Positions 35,041 to 44,099 of a stretch of DNA of 59,540 bases are shown in pieces. The translations under genes were made by a program, and so were the position numbers. Numbering within the stretch: the stretch's first letter is position 1; each line of letters begins with the position of its first letter. Origin of the DNA: Zavarzinella formosa DSM 19928. Its GTDB lineage: Bacteria; Planctomycetota; Planctomycetia; Gemmatales; Gemmataceae. Location: assembly GCF_000255705.1 (NCBI RefSeq), contig NZ_JH636439.1, forward strand, positions 1,189,666 through 1,249,205, given 5' to 3'. The notes beneath the pieces were generated by a model. That model was not told where the DNA came from, did no database searches, and worked only from the letters and a program-made list of their open reading frames with translations.

Positions 35041-36498
35041 ATGAATGAAGCCATTCTGTATCCGGTGAATGATTTCGGCCCTTTGATGAAAGGGCTGAGC
35101 ATCGGCGGACTCGGAATCTTCCACGTTTTCACGGCCCATTTCGCCATCGGCGGAGGTTTGCTCCTCACCTATTTTCAATGGCTGGCGATGACCGGGAGAT
35201 GTCCCCCGGCCCGGCGGTTCATGGAAGGGTATTTCCGGACATTGGTGCTAATCAGTTTCGTCACCGGCGCGCTGACGGGTGTCGGGATGTGGTTTACCAG
35301 CATACAAGTCAGCCCGGTGACCATCGGGCAGATGATTGATGAGTTTCACTGGCTGTGGGCCGTGGAATGGACATTCTTCTGTCTGGAGGTCGTTGCTGGA
35401 TATTGTGCCTATCGGTACGGCTCCCGTTTAACCGATCAGGCGAAACTCACTCTTCTCGCCCTCTACTCGTTCGCCGCTTGGATGAGTTTGTTTTGGATTA
35501 ATGGCATCCTCTCCTTCCAACTCACGCCGGGCGTTTGGTTGGAAACGCGGTCGATCTGGCATGGATTCTTCAATCCCACTTTTTTCCCGTCGCTCATTTA
35601 CCGAACCATTGCCGCTCTCGTCGTGGGCACGTTGGTCGCGATGGTCGCAATCAATATGGCCTCCGGGTTTACCCGAGAAGAGCGAGCTGAACTGATTTAT
35701 CGGGCAGCTTTGCTCATGACGCCAATGGCGTTGATGCCGTTGCTTGGTCTTTGGTTTGTCGGCGCCATGCCGCCCGAGAGTCAAGGTTGGATTATGGGCG
35801 GGTCGATGGCCATGACCATGCTCCTGACCATCTCGGTCGCGGCTTCGAGTATCGTCGGCGGGTATGCGATCATCGGATTGGTGCGCCGCCGGTTGTACAT
35901 CAACGGGGCGACGGCAACGGTGTTGTGTGTCCTGGCGTTCGCCGCCACGGCCGGTGGCGAGTTTGTCCGGGAGGGCGTGCGTAAGCCGTTTACGTTGCGG
36001 GATGTGTTGTATTCCAATTCCGTGAGACCGGAGGAGGTCGCCAAACTACGAGTGAAAGGTTTGACCTCGGTTGATCCGTATCCGCTGAGGAATGAGAAAG
36101 ATCTTCCTGTGCTGGACGGTGCTCCGCATCCTCGTTTGAAGACCGGAGCCCTCGTTTTCCGGCAACAGTGTAGTGTGTGTCACACGCTGGCGGGGGTCAA
36201 CGCCCTCCCTCATCTGACAACGGGATGGGATGCGGACATGAAACGTCAGAACTTCGCCAAGCTCCAGAAACTCAAGGCGTTCATGCCCCCCTTCGCGGGC
36301 ACGCCAGAAGAACTGGAAGGTTTGGTTCAATACATCGAATGGATTCAAAATGGCCGACCCCAAGACTGGCCGGATTCGCTCGGAGAAGCGGGGCGATCAA
36401 AATTGATCCTTGATCGAATTCACACATGGCTAAATGAGGCCGGCACGGAACCGAACTTGGTGCGACCCCGCCACCTCAAGCAAGGCGAGGGGAAATAA
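35041..36498 (+). CDS. Cytochrome bd-like quinol oxidase subunit I fused to a cytochrome c domain
   Basis: A 485-residue protein. The first 320 residues are about nine helices resembling cytochrome bd subunit I: LGIFHVFTAHFAIGGGLLL with a candidate haem-ligand His, RTLVLISFVTGALTGVGMWF, then DEFHWLWAVEWTFFCLEVVA. The C-terminus holds a soluble c-type cytochrome with CSVCH at residues 377-381 and a distal Met in LKAFMPPFAG. The protein may pass quinol electrons to its own haem c rather than to oxygen. It overlaps the next membrane gene by one base. True bd oxidases lack this fusion. Confidence 0.85.
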   Translation: MNEAILYPVNDFGPLMKGLSIGGLGIFHVFTAHFAIGGGLLLTYFQWLAMTGRCPPARRFMEGYFRTLVLISFVTGALTGVGMWFTSIQVSPVTIGQMIDEFHWLWAVEWTFFCLEVVAGYCAYRYGSRLTDQAKLTLLALYSFAAWMSLFWINGILSFQLTPGVWLETRSIWHGFFNPTFFPSLIYRTIAALVVGTLVAMVAINMASGFTREERAELIYRAALLMTPMALMPLLGLWFVGAMPPESQGWIMGGSMAMTMLLTISVAASSIVGGYAIIGLVRRRLYINGATATVLCVLAFAATAGGEFVREGVRKPFTLRDVLYSNSVRPEEVAKLRVKGLTSVDPYPLRNEKDLPVLDGAPHPRLKTGALVFRQQCSVCHTLAGVNALPHLTTGWDADMKRQNFAKLQKLKAFMPPFAGTPEELEGLVQYIEWIQNGRPQDWPDSLGEAGRSKLILDRIHTWLNEAGTEPNLVRPRHLKQGEGK

Positions 36499-37601
36499 TG
36501 GAGACCGTCTTCCCCTTCGGGCTGCCATTCGCCACCGGTTTTTACCTGTTCTTCTACGTGCTGACACTGGTGATCCATGTCGCGTTCATGAACTATGTGC
36601 TGGCCGGGTGTGGTTGGATCGCGATTGTCCGGCCGCGAGCAGGAAACGATACCCGTTCTGAATCGACGCGGATATTGAAAGACTGGCTGCCGCTGATGCT
36701 TTCAGGGGCCATCACCGCCGGCATCGCCCCGTTGTTGTTCGTGCAAATCTTGTACAAGCGAGAATACTACACCGCCAATCTCTTGCTGTTCAATCGCTGG
36801 ATGGCCATTTTGCCAATCTTGATCGTTGGCTTTTACTCGCTGTATTTGCTGAAATCTTACTGGCTGAAATCGCGGGCGAACTGGATCATTGCCGTCATTT
36901 CGTCCGTGCCATTTGTTTGTGTCGCCTTCACGGGTTACTCGTGGACCGAGAATCATCTACTGAGTGTTCGGGACACCAATTATTGGAGCGAGTTTTACGC
37001 CACCCGTTCGCAGGTTTATTCTGAGTCGCAATTGATTCCCCGACTGCTTGTCTGGGCATTTGGATCGATCCCGACCATGTGCCTCATTCTTGCGTGGCAG
37101 CACTGGTATCGGGGAAACGGCCGACCGGCTTTGCTGGCAAAAGTGGCTCTCGTCGGCTTGTTGTTGGTGTCAGGGGCCGCCATCGGGTACCACGAAGTCA
37201 CAAGCGACACGGTGAACGCGGCCTTCGTTTCGACACTTGCGATTCCATATTTCGTCATCGCCATTTTGGGATTGGTCCTTCAGGTGGCGGGATGGGTGTG
37301 GTTGCTTCGGCAGAAACAATTTTCCTTCACGGGCTTGGTTGTCACCAGTGTGGGACTGGCGTTTACCCTTGTTGGAATGACCGTGTGCCGGGAAGCGGTT
37401 CGCATTCACACTCTTGGAAAAGAACGATTTGAGTCGCTTTATCCGGTCCATGAAGAGGCTTTCGGCCGGGGTGGTTTCTTGGTGTTCCTCGCCTTCTTTG
37501 TGATCAATGCCGGATTGATCGGGCTATGTTTCTGGCTGGTGCGCACAAAAACGTTGCCCGTCGCAGATGCTCAACATGGTGCCAGCATCAAAAGCCTCTG
37601 A
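36498..37601 (+). CDS. Polytopic membrane partner of the bd-like cytochrome
   Basis: A 367-residue membrane protein with about nine transmembrane helices. The start overlaps the previous stop by one base (TAATG), so the two genes are coupled. The first helix carries FYLFFYVLTLVIHVAFMNYV, with a His that could ligate haem and a pattern related to the neighbouring subunit. It may be the second half of a split quinol-oxidising complex in place of CydB. It lacks a CxxCH motif. No family name can be given safely. Confidence 0.77.
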   Translation: METVFPFGLPFATGFYLFFYVLTLVIHVAFMNYVLAGCGWIAIVRPRAGNDTRSESTRILKDWLPLMLSGAITAGIAPLLFVQILYKREYYTANLLLFNRWMAILPILIVGFYSLYLLKSYWLKSRANWIIAVISSVPFVCVAFTGYSWTENHLLSVRDTNYWSEFYATRSQVYSESQLIPRLLVWAFGSIPTMCLILAWQHWYRGNGRPALLAKVALVGLLLVSGAAIGYHEVTSDTVNAAFVSTLAIPYFVIAILGLVLQVAGWVWLLRQKQFSFTGLVVTSVGLAFTLVGMTVCREAVRIHTLGKERFESLYPVHEEAFGRGGFLVFLAFFVINAGLIGLCFWLVRTKTLPVADAQHGASIKSL

Positions 37602-37744
37602 ATCCAAGATCGCATCAGTCAATTGAACTCCGTTGAATTTCGTCTCTTCTCCGTTTGACCTTTCCGGCGACGGTTTCTAAAACAATTCCCTTACCGTTTC
37701 TCCCGCCGGATTGGGCGGGTCACGTGTCTTTTGGAGAATGCCTT

Positions 37745-38596
37745 ATGGCAGTCGTTCAAGTTCAAGAATTGTTGGACGCCGGTGTGCATTACGGCCACCG
37801 CGCCAGCCGTTGGAATCCCAAAATGCGGCCGTATATCTACGGCAAGCGCAACCTGATCCACATCATCGACCTGCGGGAAACCGTTCGCGGTTTGCTTCGC
37901 GGCCACCGTTACCTGTCGAGCGTCGTCGCCAAGGGGGGGCTTGTCCTCTTCGTCGGCACGAAGCGCCAGGCCAAGGAAATTGTGGAAAAGGAAGCCCGTC
38001 GTTGCGGGATGCCTTACGTCTCCGAGCGTTGGCTGGGTGGAACCCTCACCAATTACCGGACGATTCGCAACCGCCTCAAGCGGTTGGAAGAACTTGAAAC
38101 CATGTGGCTCCCGGCCGGGGAAAACCCGAACCGAGTCGACATGAATGCCTACATGCAATCCATGATGACGGAATCGGGCAAGCTGGACATTCACAAGGCC
38201 CCCGACACCGCTCTGGTTCGCACCTACTCCAAGAAGATGGTGTCCACGCTGTCGCGGGAACTGACGAAGATTCGCCGCAACTTGCAGGGCATCCGCGAAA
38301 TGAAGCGTCTGCCGGACGCCCTCGTGGTGATTGATCCGAAGAAGGAACACATCGCCGTGAAGGAAGCCCAACGGATGGGCGTGGCGACCATCGCCTTGAT
38401 CGACACGGACAGCGACCCGGACACCGTGGATCTGCCGATCCCCGGCAATGACGACAGCATCCGCTCGATCGAGTTGATCGTCGCCAAGGCCGCGGAGTCG
38501 GTGATCGAAGGGCGTGCCGCCCTTTCGACCGAAGACCGTGACCGGGCCCGGCCGCGAAACGCCCCGGCTCCTCAGCCGGCCAGTTCCCCGGTCTGA
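37745..38596 (+). CDS. rpsB: 30S ribosomal protein S2
   Basis: A 283-residue S2 of the small ribosomal subunit. [20 protein letters not shown] opens the protein. Conserved [40 protein letters not shown] and [20 protein letters not shown] follow, then [21 protein letters not shown] basic/Pro-rich tail extends the C-terminus past the usual length. GGAG at 37733-37736 supports the start at 37745 over one at 37655. It is followed by tsf as in most bacteria. Confidence 0.96.
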   Translation: MAVVQVQELLDAGVHYGHRASRWNPKMRPYIYGKRNLIHIIDLRETVRGLLRGHRYLSSVVAKGGLVLFVGTKRQAKEIVEKEARRCGMPYVSERWLGGTLTNYRTIRNRLKRLEELETMWLPAGENPNRVDMNAYMQSMMTESGKLDIHKAPDTALVRTYSKKMVSTLSRELTKIRRNLQGIREMKRLPDALVVIDPKKEHIAVKEAQRMGVATIALIDTDSDPDTVDLPIPGNDDSIRSIELIVAKAAESVIEGRAALSTEDRDRARPRNAPAPQPASSPV

Positions 38597-38661
38597 ACCC
38601 TGTCGAGATGACAACCATCCAATGATGATGTGAATCGTGCGAGCAGCCCGCGCCAGGCGGG

Positions 38662-38710
38662 TTCGGACGACACCGGAACAGGGCTCGCCGCGGGCGCGGG
38701 CCGGTCCGAA
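38662..38710 (+). other. GC-rich structured spacer between rpsB and tsf
   Basis: TTCGGAC (38662-38668) pairs with GTCCGAA (38704-38710), enclosing a very GC-rich segment. A smaller CCCGC/GCGGG stem lies just upstream (38647-38661). The whole rpsB-tsf gap is 152 bp. It may be an RNA control element or internal attenuator for tsf; no known riboswitch was recognised. Confidence 0.45.
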
Positions 38711-38748
38711 TCCCCGACGAGGGACGCCCGGTTCACTTGGGAGAAAAC

Positions 38749-39591
38749 ATGGCTACGCCGATTACCGCCGCCTTGGTCCAGGAACTCCGCAAGCGGACAG
38801 ACCTGCCGTTGATGGAGTGCAAGACGGCTCTGCAAAACACCGAAGGCGATATCGAAGCGGCAATCGACTGGCTCCGCAAAAACGGAGCCAAGGTTTCCGG
38901 CAAGCGGGCGGGCAACGAAACCGGCGAAGGCCGGGTTTGCGTGTACGTCGATGCCGCGAACCAGACGGCCGCCATTGTCGAACTTCGTTGTGAATCCGCT
39001 CCTGTTGCCAAAAGCGATCACTTTATCGCCTTGGGAACGGACATCGCCAAGACGATCGTTGACAAGAACCCGTTGACGGTTGAAGCCTTGTTGGTCACGG
39101 AAGTGGCTCCGGGCAAAACCATTACGGATCGTTTCACGGACGTGATCTCCCTTTTGCGGGAGAACATGAAGGTGCATCGCTTTGAACGGCTCACCGAAGG
39201 GCAGTTTGGCTCTTACATCCATCACGACGGCTCGCTCGGCGTGGTGGTGCAAGTGACCGGCTCCCCGGCCGACGCGGCTTTGCTGCGGGATGTGTGCATG
39301 CACGTCGCCGCCGTTAGCCCGACGCCGATCTCGGTTACTCGGGAAGAAGTGCCCGCGAATGTGATCGCCAAGGAAAAGGAAATCGCCACGGCCAAGGCGA
39401 TGGCGACCGGCAAGCCACAGCAGATTGCCGAAAAGATCGCCGAAGGCCAGTTGAACGCCTGGCTCAAGGAAAATGTCCTGATCGAACAGCCGTTCGTGAA
39501 GGACCCGGCCAAAACGGTCGGCCAGCTTGTGAAGTCGGCCGGCTTGGAATTGAAGAAGTTCGTCCGCTACAAAGTGGGCGAAGCCAGCTAA
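38749..39591 (+). CDS. tsf: Elongation factor Ts
   Basis: The guanine-nucleotide exchange factor for EF-Tu. The 280-residue protein opens with MATPITAALVQELRKRTDLP and MECKTALQNTEGDIEAAIDW, the UBA-like domain with the TDLPLMECK signature. The core and dimerisation regions follow (ELRCESAPVAKSDHFIAL; ENVLIEQPFVKDPAKTVGQL). GGGAG just upstream supports the start at 38749 over one at 38737. It lies between rpsB and rpsT on the same strand. Confidence 0.96.
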   Translation: MATPITAALVQELRKRTDLPLMECKTALQNTEGDIEAAIDWLRKNGAKVSGKRAGNETGEGRVCVYVDAANQTAAIVELRCESAPVAKSDHFIALGTDIAKTIVDKNPLTVEALLVTEVAPGKTITDRFTDVISLLRENMKVHRFERLTEGQFGSYIHHDGSLGVVVQVTGSPADAALLRDVCMHVAAVSPTPISVTREEVPANVIAKEKEIATAKAMATGKPQQIAEKIAEGQLNAWLKENVLIEQPFVKDPAKTVGQLVKSAGLELKKFVRYKVGEAS

Positions 39592-39624
39592 ATTTATAAC
39601 CAACGATTTTGATTCGAGAGCAAC

Positions 39625-39888
39625 ATGCCGCATACAAGCAGCGCCAAAAAGTCCCTCCGCCAAGATGCCAAGCGCAAAGAGCGGAACCGGGCCGTGAAAA
39701 AGGTCTTGAAGACCACCCTGAAGAAGTTTGCGACCGTGCTGCCTACCGGCACACCCGAGCAAAAGCAGGCCGAGTACAACGCTTCCGCGAAGCAGTTGGA
39801 CAAAGCCGCCGCCAAGGGCGTGATCCACAAGAACGCCGCCGCCCGCAAGAAGTCTCAACTGGCCAAGAAACTGGCCATCAAGAAGTAA
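39625..39888 (+). CDS. rpsT: 30S ribosomal protein S20
   Basis: An 87-residue, very basic primary 16S rRNA-binding protein: MPHTSSAKKSLRQDAKRKER and the C-terminal KGVIHKNAAARKKSQLAKKL are diagnostic. It lies 33 bp after tsf, with a GAGAG sequence before the ATG, and is closed by a strong terminator. The arrangement rpsB-tsf-rpsT puts three translation genes in one probable transcript. Confidence 0.94.
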   Translation: MPHTSSAKKSLRQDAKRKERNRAVKKVLKTTLKKFATVLPTGTPEQKQAEYNASAKQLDKAAAKGVIHKNAAARKKSQLAKKLAIKK

Positions 39889-39897
39889 TGTGTTGAC

Positions 39898-39936
39898 AAA
39901 AGCCCCCGCCATGAAAGTGGCGGGGGCTTTTTTATG
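39898..39936 (+). terminator. Intrinsic terminator of rpsB-tsf-rpsT
   Basis: AAAAGCCCCCGCCA (39898-39911) pairs fully with TGGCGGGGGCTTTT (39918-39931) and is followed by further T. It lies 9 bp after the rpsT stop codon. Confidence 0.93.
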
Positions 39937-39944
39937 CGCATCAA

Positions 39945-40029
39945 CAAAAGAGCCGGATGACGGGAGCGTTGGAAACAAGTGCGTCAATACCGCACTTGTT
40001 TCCAACGCTCCCGTCGCCCGGCTCTTTTG
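39945..40029. repeat. Near-perfect 39-bp palindrome between convergent genes
   Basis: The arms at 39945-39983 and 39991-40029 match over 39 bp except for two adjacent bases (AT against GC), around a 7-base loop. The arms begin CAAAAGAGCCGG and share GCGTTGGAAACAAGTGCG. It ends 21 bp before the stop of the exported protein gene and could terminate transcription from that side. Its core resembles the inverted repeat at 47287-47351. Confidence 0.88.
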
Positions 40030-40050
40030 TAATCCGAAATCAAACCAAAC

Positions 40051-40560
40051 TTACTTTTGTTCGGTTCCGCTTGCTTGAAGCACGGAGGTTGTCTTGGTGG
40101 CCCCGCGGAAGTTCGTGAGGTCGTGTCGACGGATTTGGATCACTCCGGAGTCGGAGCTTCCCATCGTGTAGACGCCGAATTTGCCCGTGGCGACTTCGCA
40201 CACATACAAGGCGGCCTGACCTTGGGCGATTTGACCCGTGGTCATCATGAAGTGAACATCCGTCTTGGGGGGGATTCCGAATTCGGAAACCAAATCCACC
40301 TCGGCCCATCCGCCCATCTTGCCGGTGGTGCGGTCAATCACCGACGCCACCAGTTTGCCGCCCCGGTAGTCGAGCATCCACACGCCGTCGGTCTGGACTT
40401 TGCCGTTTACGGACACGGCCCCGGTGCACATGATGTAATCTTGGAACCGGTCGCCGCTCGAAGCGTGCGCCGGTTTTTCGGAACCAGTGAAAAGCATGGC
40501 CCCGAAGAGTCCGCAGCAAATCCCGGCGATTCCGGCCAGCCAATTTCGAGTACGTCGCAT
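40051..40560 (-). CDS. Exported hypothetical protein
   Basis: A 169-residue protein. The start at 40560 gives MRRTRNWLAGIAGICCGLFG then AMLFTGSEKPAHASS, a signal peptide or N-terminal anchor, with GGAGGT 7 bases upstream. The rest is beta-rich: GVWMLDYRGGKLVASVID, AALYVCEVATGKFGVYTMG. These resemble repeated strands of a propeller-like fold seen in short planctomycete exported proteins. No enzymatic motif. It converges on rpsT with the palindrome between. Confidence 0.72.
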   Translation of the reverse strand: MRRTRNWLAGIAGICCGLFGAMLFTGSEKPAHASSGDRFQDYIMCTGAVSVNGKVQTDGVWMLDYRGGKLVASVIDRTTGKMGGWAEVDLVSEFGIPPKTDVHFMMTTGQIAQGQAALYVCEVATGKFGVYTMGSSDSGVIQIRRHDLTNFRGATKTTSVLQASGTEQK

Positions 40561-40673
40561 GAAACGGACCTCCATGTCCCTGTGCGTCATCTGTGACATG
40601 AAAGCGAATACCCCGAATCATTTCGCGTGTCCAGCCCGTTTTTGATTTTCCATCTCGGGCCGGTTCTCCTTCC

Positions 40674-41495
40674 TCATCCGCGCAGTCCGCCGGACTTCAT
40701 CAGTTTGTCCGTGGCCTCGTAGGCTTCCTGAATCCACTCGTCGATCTTGGCCGGTTCCGGAGAGTATTCCAATTCAATGCTGATGGCTCCGTCGATTTCC
40801 AGTTTGCGAATCTCCTCCAGATAGGGACCGAAGTTCACCACCCCGCGACCGGGGGGAAGATCGCCGTGGACTTTGCCGTCGCAATCGCTGATGTGGACAT
40901 GAATCGCCTTGCCCTTGAGTTTCCGCAATTCCTCCGGTTTCACGTTCGCCAGATGAAGATGCGAAATGTCGATGTTCGCCCGGACATTCGGGTGGTTCAC
41001 CTCGTCGATGAAGCGAACCATGTTGGTCACATCGTTGAGCAGCGACAACTTGAACGGTTCCAACTCCAAGGCGATCTCCAACCCAAGATTGGCGGCCGTG
41101 TTCGCCAGCACGCGGGTGTTTCGCACAGCGACTTCCCATTGCTCAGCCGTGGGGATCACCTGTCGTTCCCAAATGTATTCCCCGAGAACCAGAAGCAGGT
41201 TTTGTGCCTCCAATTCGTAACAGAAGTCGAGATAGGCTTCGCAACGGTCCAGATGGAATCGTTGCACGGACGGGTTGAAGTCAATGAGTCCGGTCGCCAC
41301 GCAGGCCACGCTAATAATTGGCAGGCCAACCCGTTCGCATTCCCGCCGGATCAATCGGCGTTCTTTGGCGTCAATGTCCAGCGGATCGGCGAAGATATCG
41401 ATGGTGTCGAATCCGATTTCCTTGGTGCGCCGGATACCGTGGGCCGTGCCTTGGCCCGCCTGCGCCCATGCGGAATTGATGAGGCCGAGTTTCAT
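40674..41495 (-). CDS. Sugar phosphate isomerase/epimerase (TIM barrel)
   Basis: A 273-residue xylose-isomerase-like TIM-barrel (AP endonuclease 2 family). Metal and substrate positions are visible: LELEPFKLSLLND with the first Glu, VRANIDISHLHLANVKPEE, the HVHISDCDGKVHGDLPPGRG block and the closing SIELEYSPEP. Members interconvert sugars, hydroxypyruvate or inosose; which one is not known. The start at 41495 (MKLGLINSAWAQ) is chosen because upstream residues from 41651 are not family-like. It is divergent from the ROK kinase with a short shared spacer. Confidence 0.87.
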   Translation of the reverse strand: MKLGLINSAWAQAGQGTAHGIRRTKEIGFDTIDIFADPLDIDAKERRLIRRECERVGLPIISVACVATGLIDFNPSVQRFHLDRCEAYLDFCYELEAQNLLLVLGEYIWERQVIPTAEQWEVAVRNTRVLANTAANLGLEIALELEPFKLSLLNDVTNMVRFIDEVNHPNVRANIDISHLHLANVKPEELRKLKGKAIHVHISDCDGKVHGDLPPGRGVVNFGPYLEEIRKLEIDGAISIELEYSPEPAKIDEWIQEAYEATDKLMKSGGLRG

Positions 41496-41596
41496 GGGGA
41501 AACACCGGAAGAGGAAGAGTGTTCCCGAGATTGTATCGACGCTTTCCCGGCCTCGGGTTATCCTGAAGCGAACACTCCCACCCGATGGTTGACGGC

Positions 41597-42562
41597 ATGT
41601 TTCTCGGCATTGAAATTGGCGGCACAAAATTACAGGTTGGCGTCGGACCAAACGACGGCCGACTCACCGGCCTTTGGCGCGGCACGGTGGATGTCGCCCG
41701 TGGCGGCGAAGGTATCCGCGAGCAGTTGGTGAGGGCCGTGCCAGAGTTGCTGCAATCGGCGAATATTTCCCGAGATCAAGTTCGAGGGCTGGGCATCGGT
41801 TTCGGTGGTCCAGTGGACGATCACACGCAAAGCGTCATTAAAAGCCATCAAATACAAGGATGGGATGATTTTCCCTTGGGCGCGTGGCTTGGCGAAGCGT
41901 TGAAACTGCCCACGGTGCTGGGGAACGATGCGGATGTGGCCGGTCTGGCCGAGGGGACGGTCGGGGCGGGGAAGGGCATGTCCCCGGTGTTCTACATGAC
42001 GCTCGGTTCCGGTATCGGCGGCGGTTTGTTGATCGACGGTCGAATCGCCCGAGGCACGGGACGCGGGGCCGCCGAGATTGGCCACTTGCGGGTGCCTGAT
42101 CCGCAACGAAACGACGGCCGGTTGGATGTCTTGGAGAACATTGCCTCCGGGTGGGGAATCGTCAACCGCGTGAAGCAAACAGCCAAAAGTGAACCGGCGA
42201 TGGCCGCGAGGCTGATTCAAATCGCCGGAAGCGCGGAGACCATCACCGGGCAAACGGTGGCGAAGGCCGCCCAAGAAGGCGATCCGCTGGCGGTGTTGAC
42301 GCTCAACGGCGTGACGGATGCCATCAGCGATGCGATCTGCGCGGCCATTGTGTTGGTTTGCCCGCAACGGTTCGTCATCGGCGGCGGCGTGTCGTTAATG
42401 GGAGAAGAGTTGATCTTTGAACCGATTCGCCGAAAGGTGGCCGAGAAAGTCTTCAAGCCGTTTGCCGGGTTGACGGACATTGTCCCGGCAGCGTTGGGTG
42501 AAGAAGTCGTCGTTCACGGGGCCATCGCCCTGGCTGCGAGTCGCTTCGGAGGAAAAGCATGA
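41597..42562 (+). CDS. ROK family sugar kinase
   Basis: A 321-residue ROK-family kinase that phosphorylates glucose or a related sugar. The phosphate-binding loop is GIEIGGTKLQVGVG, the catalytic Asp lies in LGNDADVAGLAEG, and LGSGIGGGLLIDG is the adenosine loop. The zinc-binding CxCGxxGC motif that usually follows GH is missing: EIGHLRVPDPQRNDGRLDVL. The ATG at 41597 begins the family directly; one at 41585 is an alternative. It overlaps trpF by 4 bp and is divergent from the sugar isomerase. Confidence 0.87.
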   Translation: MFLGIEIGGTKLQVGVGPNDGRLTGLWRGTVDVARGGEGIREQLVRAVPELLQSANISRDQVRGLGIGFGGPVDDHTQSVIKSHQIQGWDDFPLGAWLGEALKLPTVLGNDADVAGLAEGTVGAGKGMSPVFYMTLGSGIGGGLLIDGRIARGTGRGAAEIGHLRVPDPQRNDGRLDVLENIASGWGIVNRVKQTAKSEPAMAARLIQIAGSAETITGQTVAKAAQEGDPLAVLTLNGVTDAISDAICAAIVLVCPQRFVIGGGVSLMGEELIFEPIRRKVAEKVFKPFAGLTDIVPAALGEEVVVHGAIALAASRFGGKA

Positions 42563-43212
42563 AACCGCTTCGCATCAAGATTTGTGGCGTGACCCAACCG
42601 GAAGACGCCGTGATGTGTGCCGAGGCCGGGGCCGACGCTATTGGCATCAACTTCCACCCCGGTTCGTCGAGGTATGTGGACCCGAAGAACAGCCAGCCAT
42701 TGTTGCGGGCCATCAATCCGTTGATGGCGACCGTCGGCGTGTTCGTGGGATTGCCCATCCGGCAAATGACGGCAATGGCCTATCAAATGGGGCTTCGCGG
42801 TATCCAGTATCACGGGGAAAATCGTGATCTGGCCGACCCGTTCCCGTTCAGCCTCATCTCGGCTTTCCGAATTCGGGACAAGAAAAGCCTGACGGACATC
42901 ACCACCTATCTGGAGATGTGCCGGTCGTTCGGCTCGCTTCCGGCGGCAATTTTGGTGGATGCTTTCGTCGATGGCCAGCACGGCGGCACGGGGAAGACCG
43001 CCCCATGGGATTTGCTGGTGAACTTCAAGCCGGGAGTGCCGTTGATTTTGGCCGGGGGACTAACCCCGGAGAATGTGGGAGAGGCAATCCGATTGGTGAA
43101 GCCTGATGCCGTGGATGTGGCGAGCGGGGTGGAAAGTTCGCCGGGCAAAAAAGACCCGCAACGGGTGCGGCAGTTCATCGCCAGCGCCCGCGAGGCGGCC
43201 GCCCGGATTTGA
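42559..43212 (+). CDS. trpF: Phosphoribosylanthranilate isomerase
   Basis: The third step of tryptophan synthesis, an Amadori rearrangement of N-(5-phosphoribosyl)anthranilate. The 217-residue TIM barrel has the catalytic Cys in KICGVTQPEDA and the catalytic Asp in AILVDAFVDGQHGGTGKTAP. The phosphate-binding LAGGLTPENVGEAI and DVASGVESSPGKKDP are typical. It overlaps the ROK kinase by 4 bp (ATGA), an unusual pairing, and no other trp gene is near. Confidence 0.94.
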   Translation: MKPLRIKICGVTQPEDAVMCAEAGADAIGINFHPGSSRYVDPKNSQPLLRAINPLMATVGVFVGLPIRQMTAMAYQMGLRGIQYHGENRDLADPFPFSLISAFRIRDKKSLTDITTYLEMCRSFGSLPAAILVDAFVDGQHGGTGKTAPWDLLVNFKPGVPLILAGGLTPENVGEAIRLVKPDAVDVASGVESSPGKKDPQRVRQFIASAREAAARI

Positions 43213-43213
43213 A

Positions 43214-43945
43214 TCATTCCTTGACGAGCGAGAAGAAAATCTCTTCCAAGTCTTCTTCCGCGTGGCGTTGGCGCACTTCGGGAAGGGTGCCGTTTTCCAG
43301 CACTTTTCCGCGATGAATGATGACCACGCGGTCGCAAGCCTTTTCCACTTCGCGGAAGATATGTGTCGAATAGAGGATGCACTTGCCGCGTTCCCGTAGT
43401 TGTCGCACCTGTTGCAATACCACTCGTTGAATCAGCACGTCGAGTCCGTTGGTCGGTTCGTCGAAGATCAACACCGGCGGATCGTGGATCAGGGCGCGGG
43501 CGATGGACACCTTTTGTTTCTGCCCGGTGCTCATCTTCCCGCCGGGGACATCGGTGATGTCGTGCATTGCCAGTGTGTCGAACAATTCCAAAATGCGGGC
43601 TTCCAGTTTTTCCCCGGCCAAGCCGTGCAACTTGCCGTAATAGACGAGCATCTCGCGTGCGGTCATCCGGTCGTAAATCCCCGTGCTGGCCGAGACGAAT
43701 CCAATGTTCTGCCGAACCTCGTTGGGTTGCGTCACCACATCGAACCCGTTCACCGTGGCCCGACCGCCGGTTGGTTTCAGGAGGGTGCAAAGGATTCGCA
43801 GAGCGGTGGTTTTCCCTGCCCCGTTGGGGCCGAGCAATCCCAGAATCTCCCCCGGTTTCGCGGTGAAGGAGACGCCGTCAACGGCCAAGACGGGGTCGCC
43901 GTTGGGCTTGCGAAAATGTTTCACCAAGTTTTCGACCGCGATCAT
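43214..43945 (-). CDS. ABC transporter ATP-binding protein (NatA-like)
   Basis: A 243-residue ABC ATPase. Walker A is [20 protein letters not shown], the signature reads [16 protein letters not shown] in place of LSGGQ, Walker B is [14 protein letters not shown], and the switch is ILYSTHI. The short-exporter and NatA groups (sodium or drug export) share this pattern. No permease gene lies beside it; its partner is elsewhere. The ATG at 43945 is preferred to a GTG at 43951. It converges on trpF, 1 bp away. Confidence 0.88.
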   Translation of the reverse strand: MIAVENLVKHFRKPNGDPVLAVDGVSFTAKPGEILGLLGPNGAGKTTALRILCTLLKPTGGRATVNGFDVVTQPNEVRQNIGFVSASTGIYDRMTAREMLVYYGKLHGLAGEKLEARILELFDTLAMHDITDVPGGKMSTGQKQKVSIARALIHDPPVLIFDEPTNGLDVLIQRVVLQQVRQLRERGKCILYSTHIFREVEKACDRVVIIHRGKVLENGTLPEVRQRHAEEDLEEIFFSLVKE

Positions 43946-44099
43946 CGACACATCCGGGGAACGGTTAAAACGATTCTTCCGATTGCACCAAGACCAGCAT
44001 GGGACTTCCGCGAAAACCGGGAAGGGGATGGAGGCCCGATTTTCCGGAAATTAAGATAACCTTGCCCGTTCCACCCAGTTTGGCGCCCGGACGCACTCC

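Noticed and set aside
33508-35178. 556-codon open frame antisense to E2 and its flanks
   Set aside because: It crosses the E2 gene and the start of the bd-like gene; no recognisable protein features.
38662-38710. Possible tRNA in the rpsB-tsf spacer
   Set aside because: No cloverleaf, anticodon arm or T-loop sequence could be drawn; only nested GC stems.
43214-43945. ABC ATPase as part of an antibiotic-resistance or secretion operon
   Set aside because: No permease or other transport gene is adjacent; the gene faces trpF.
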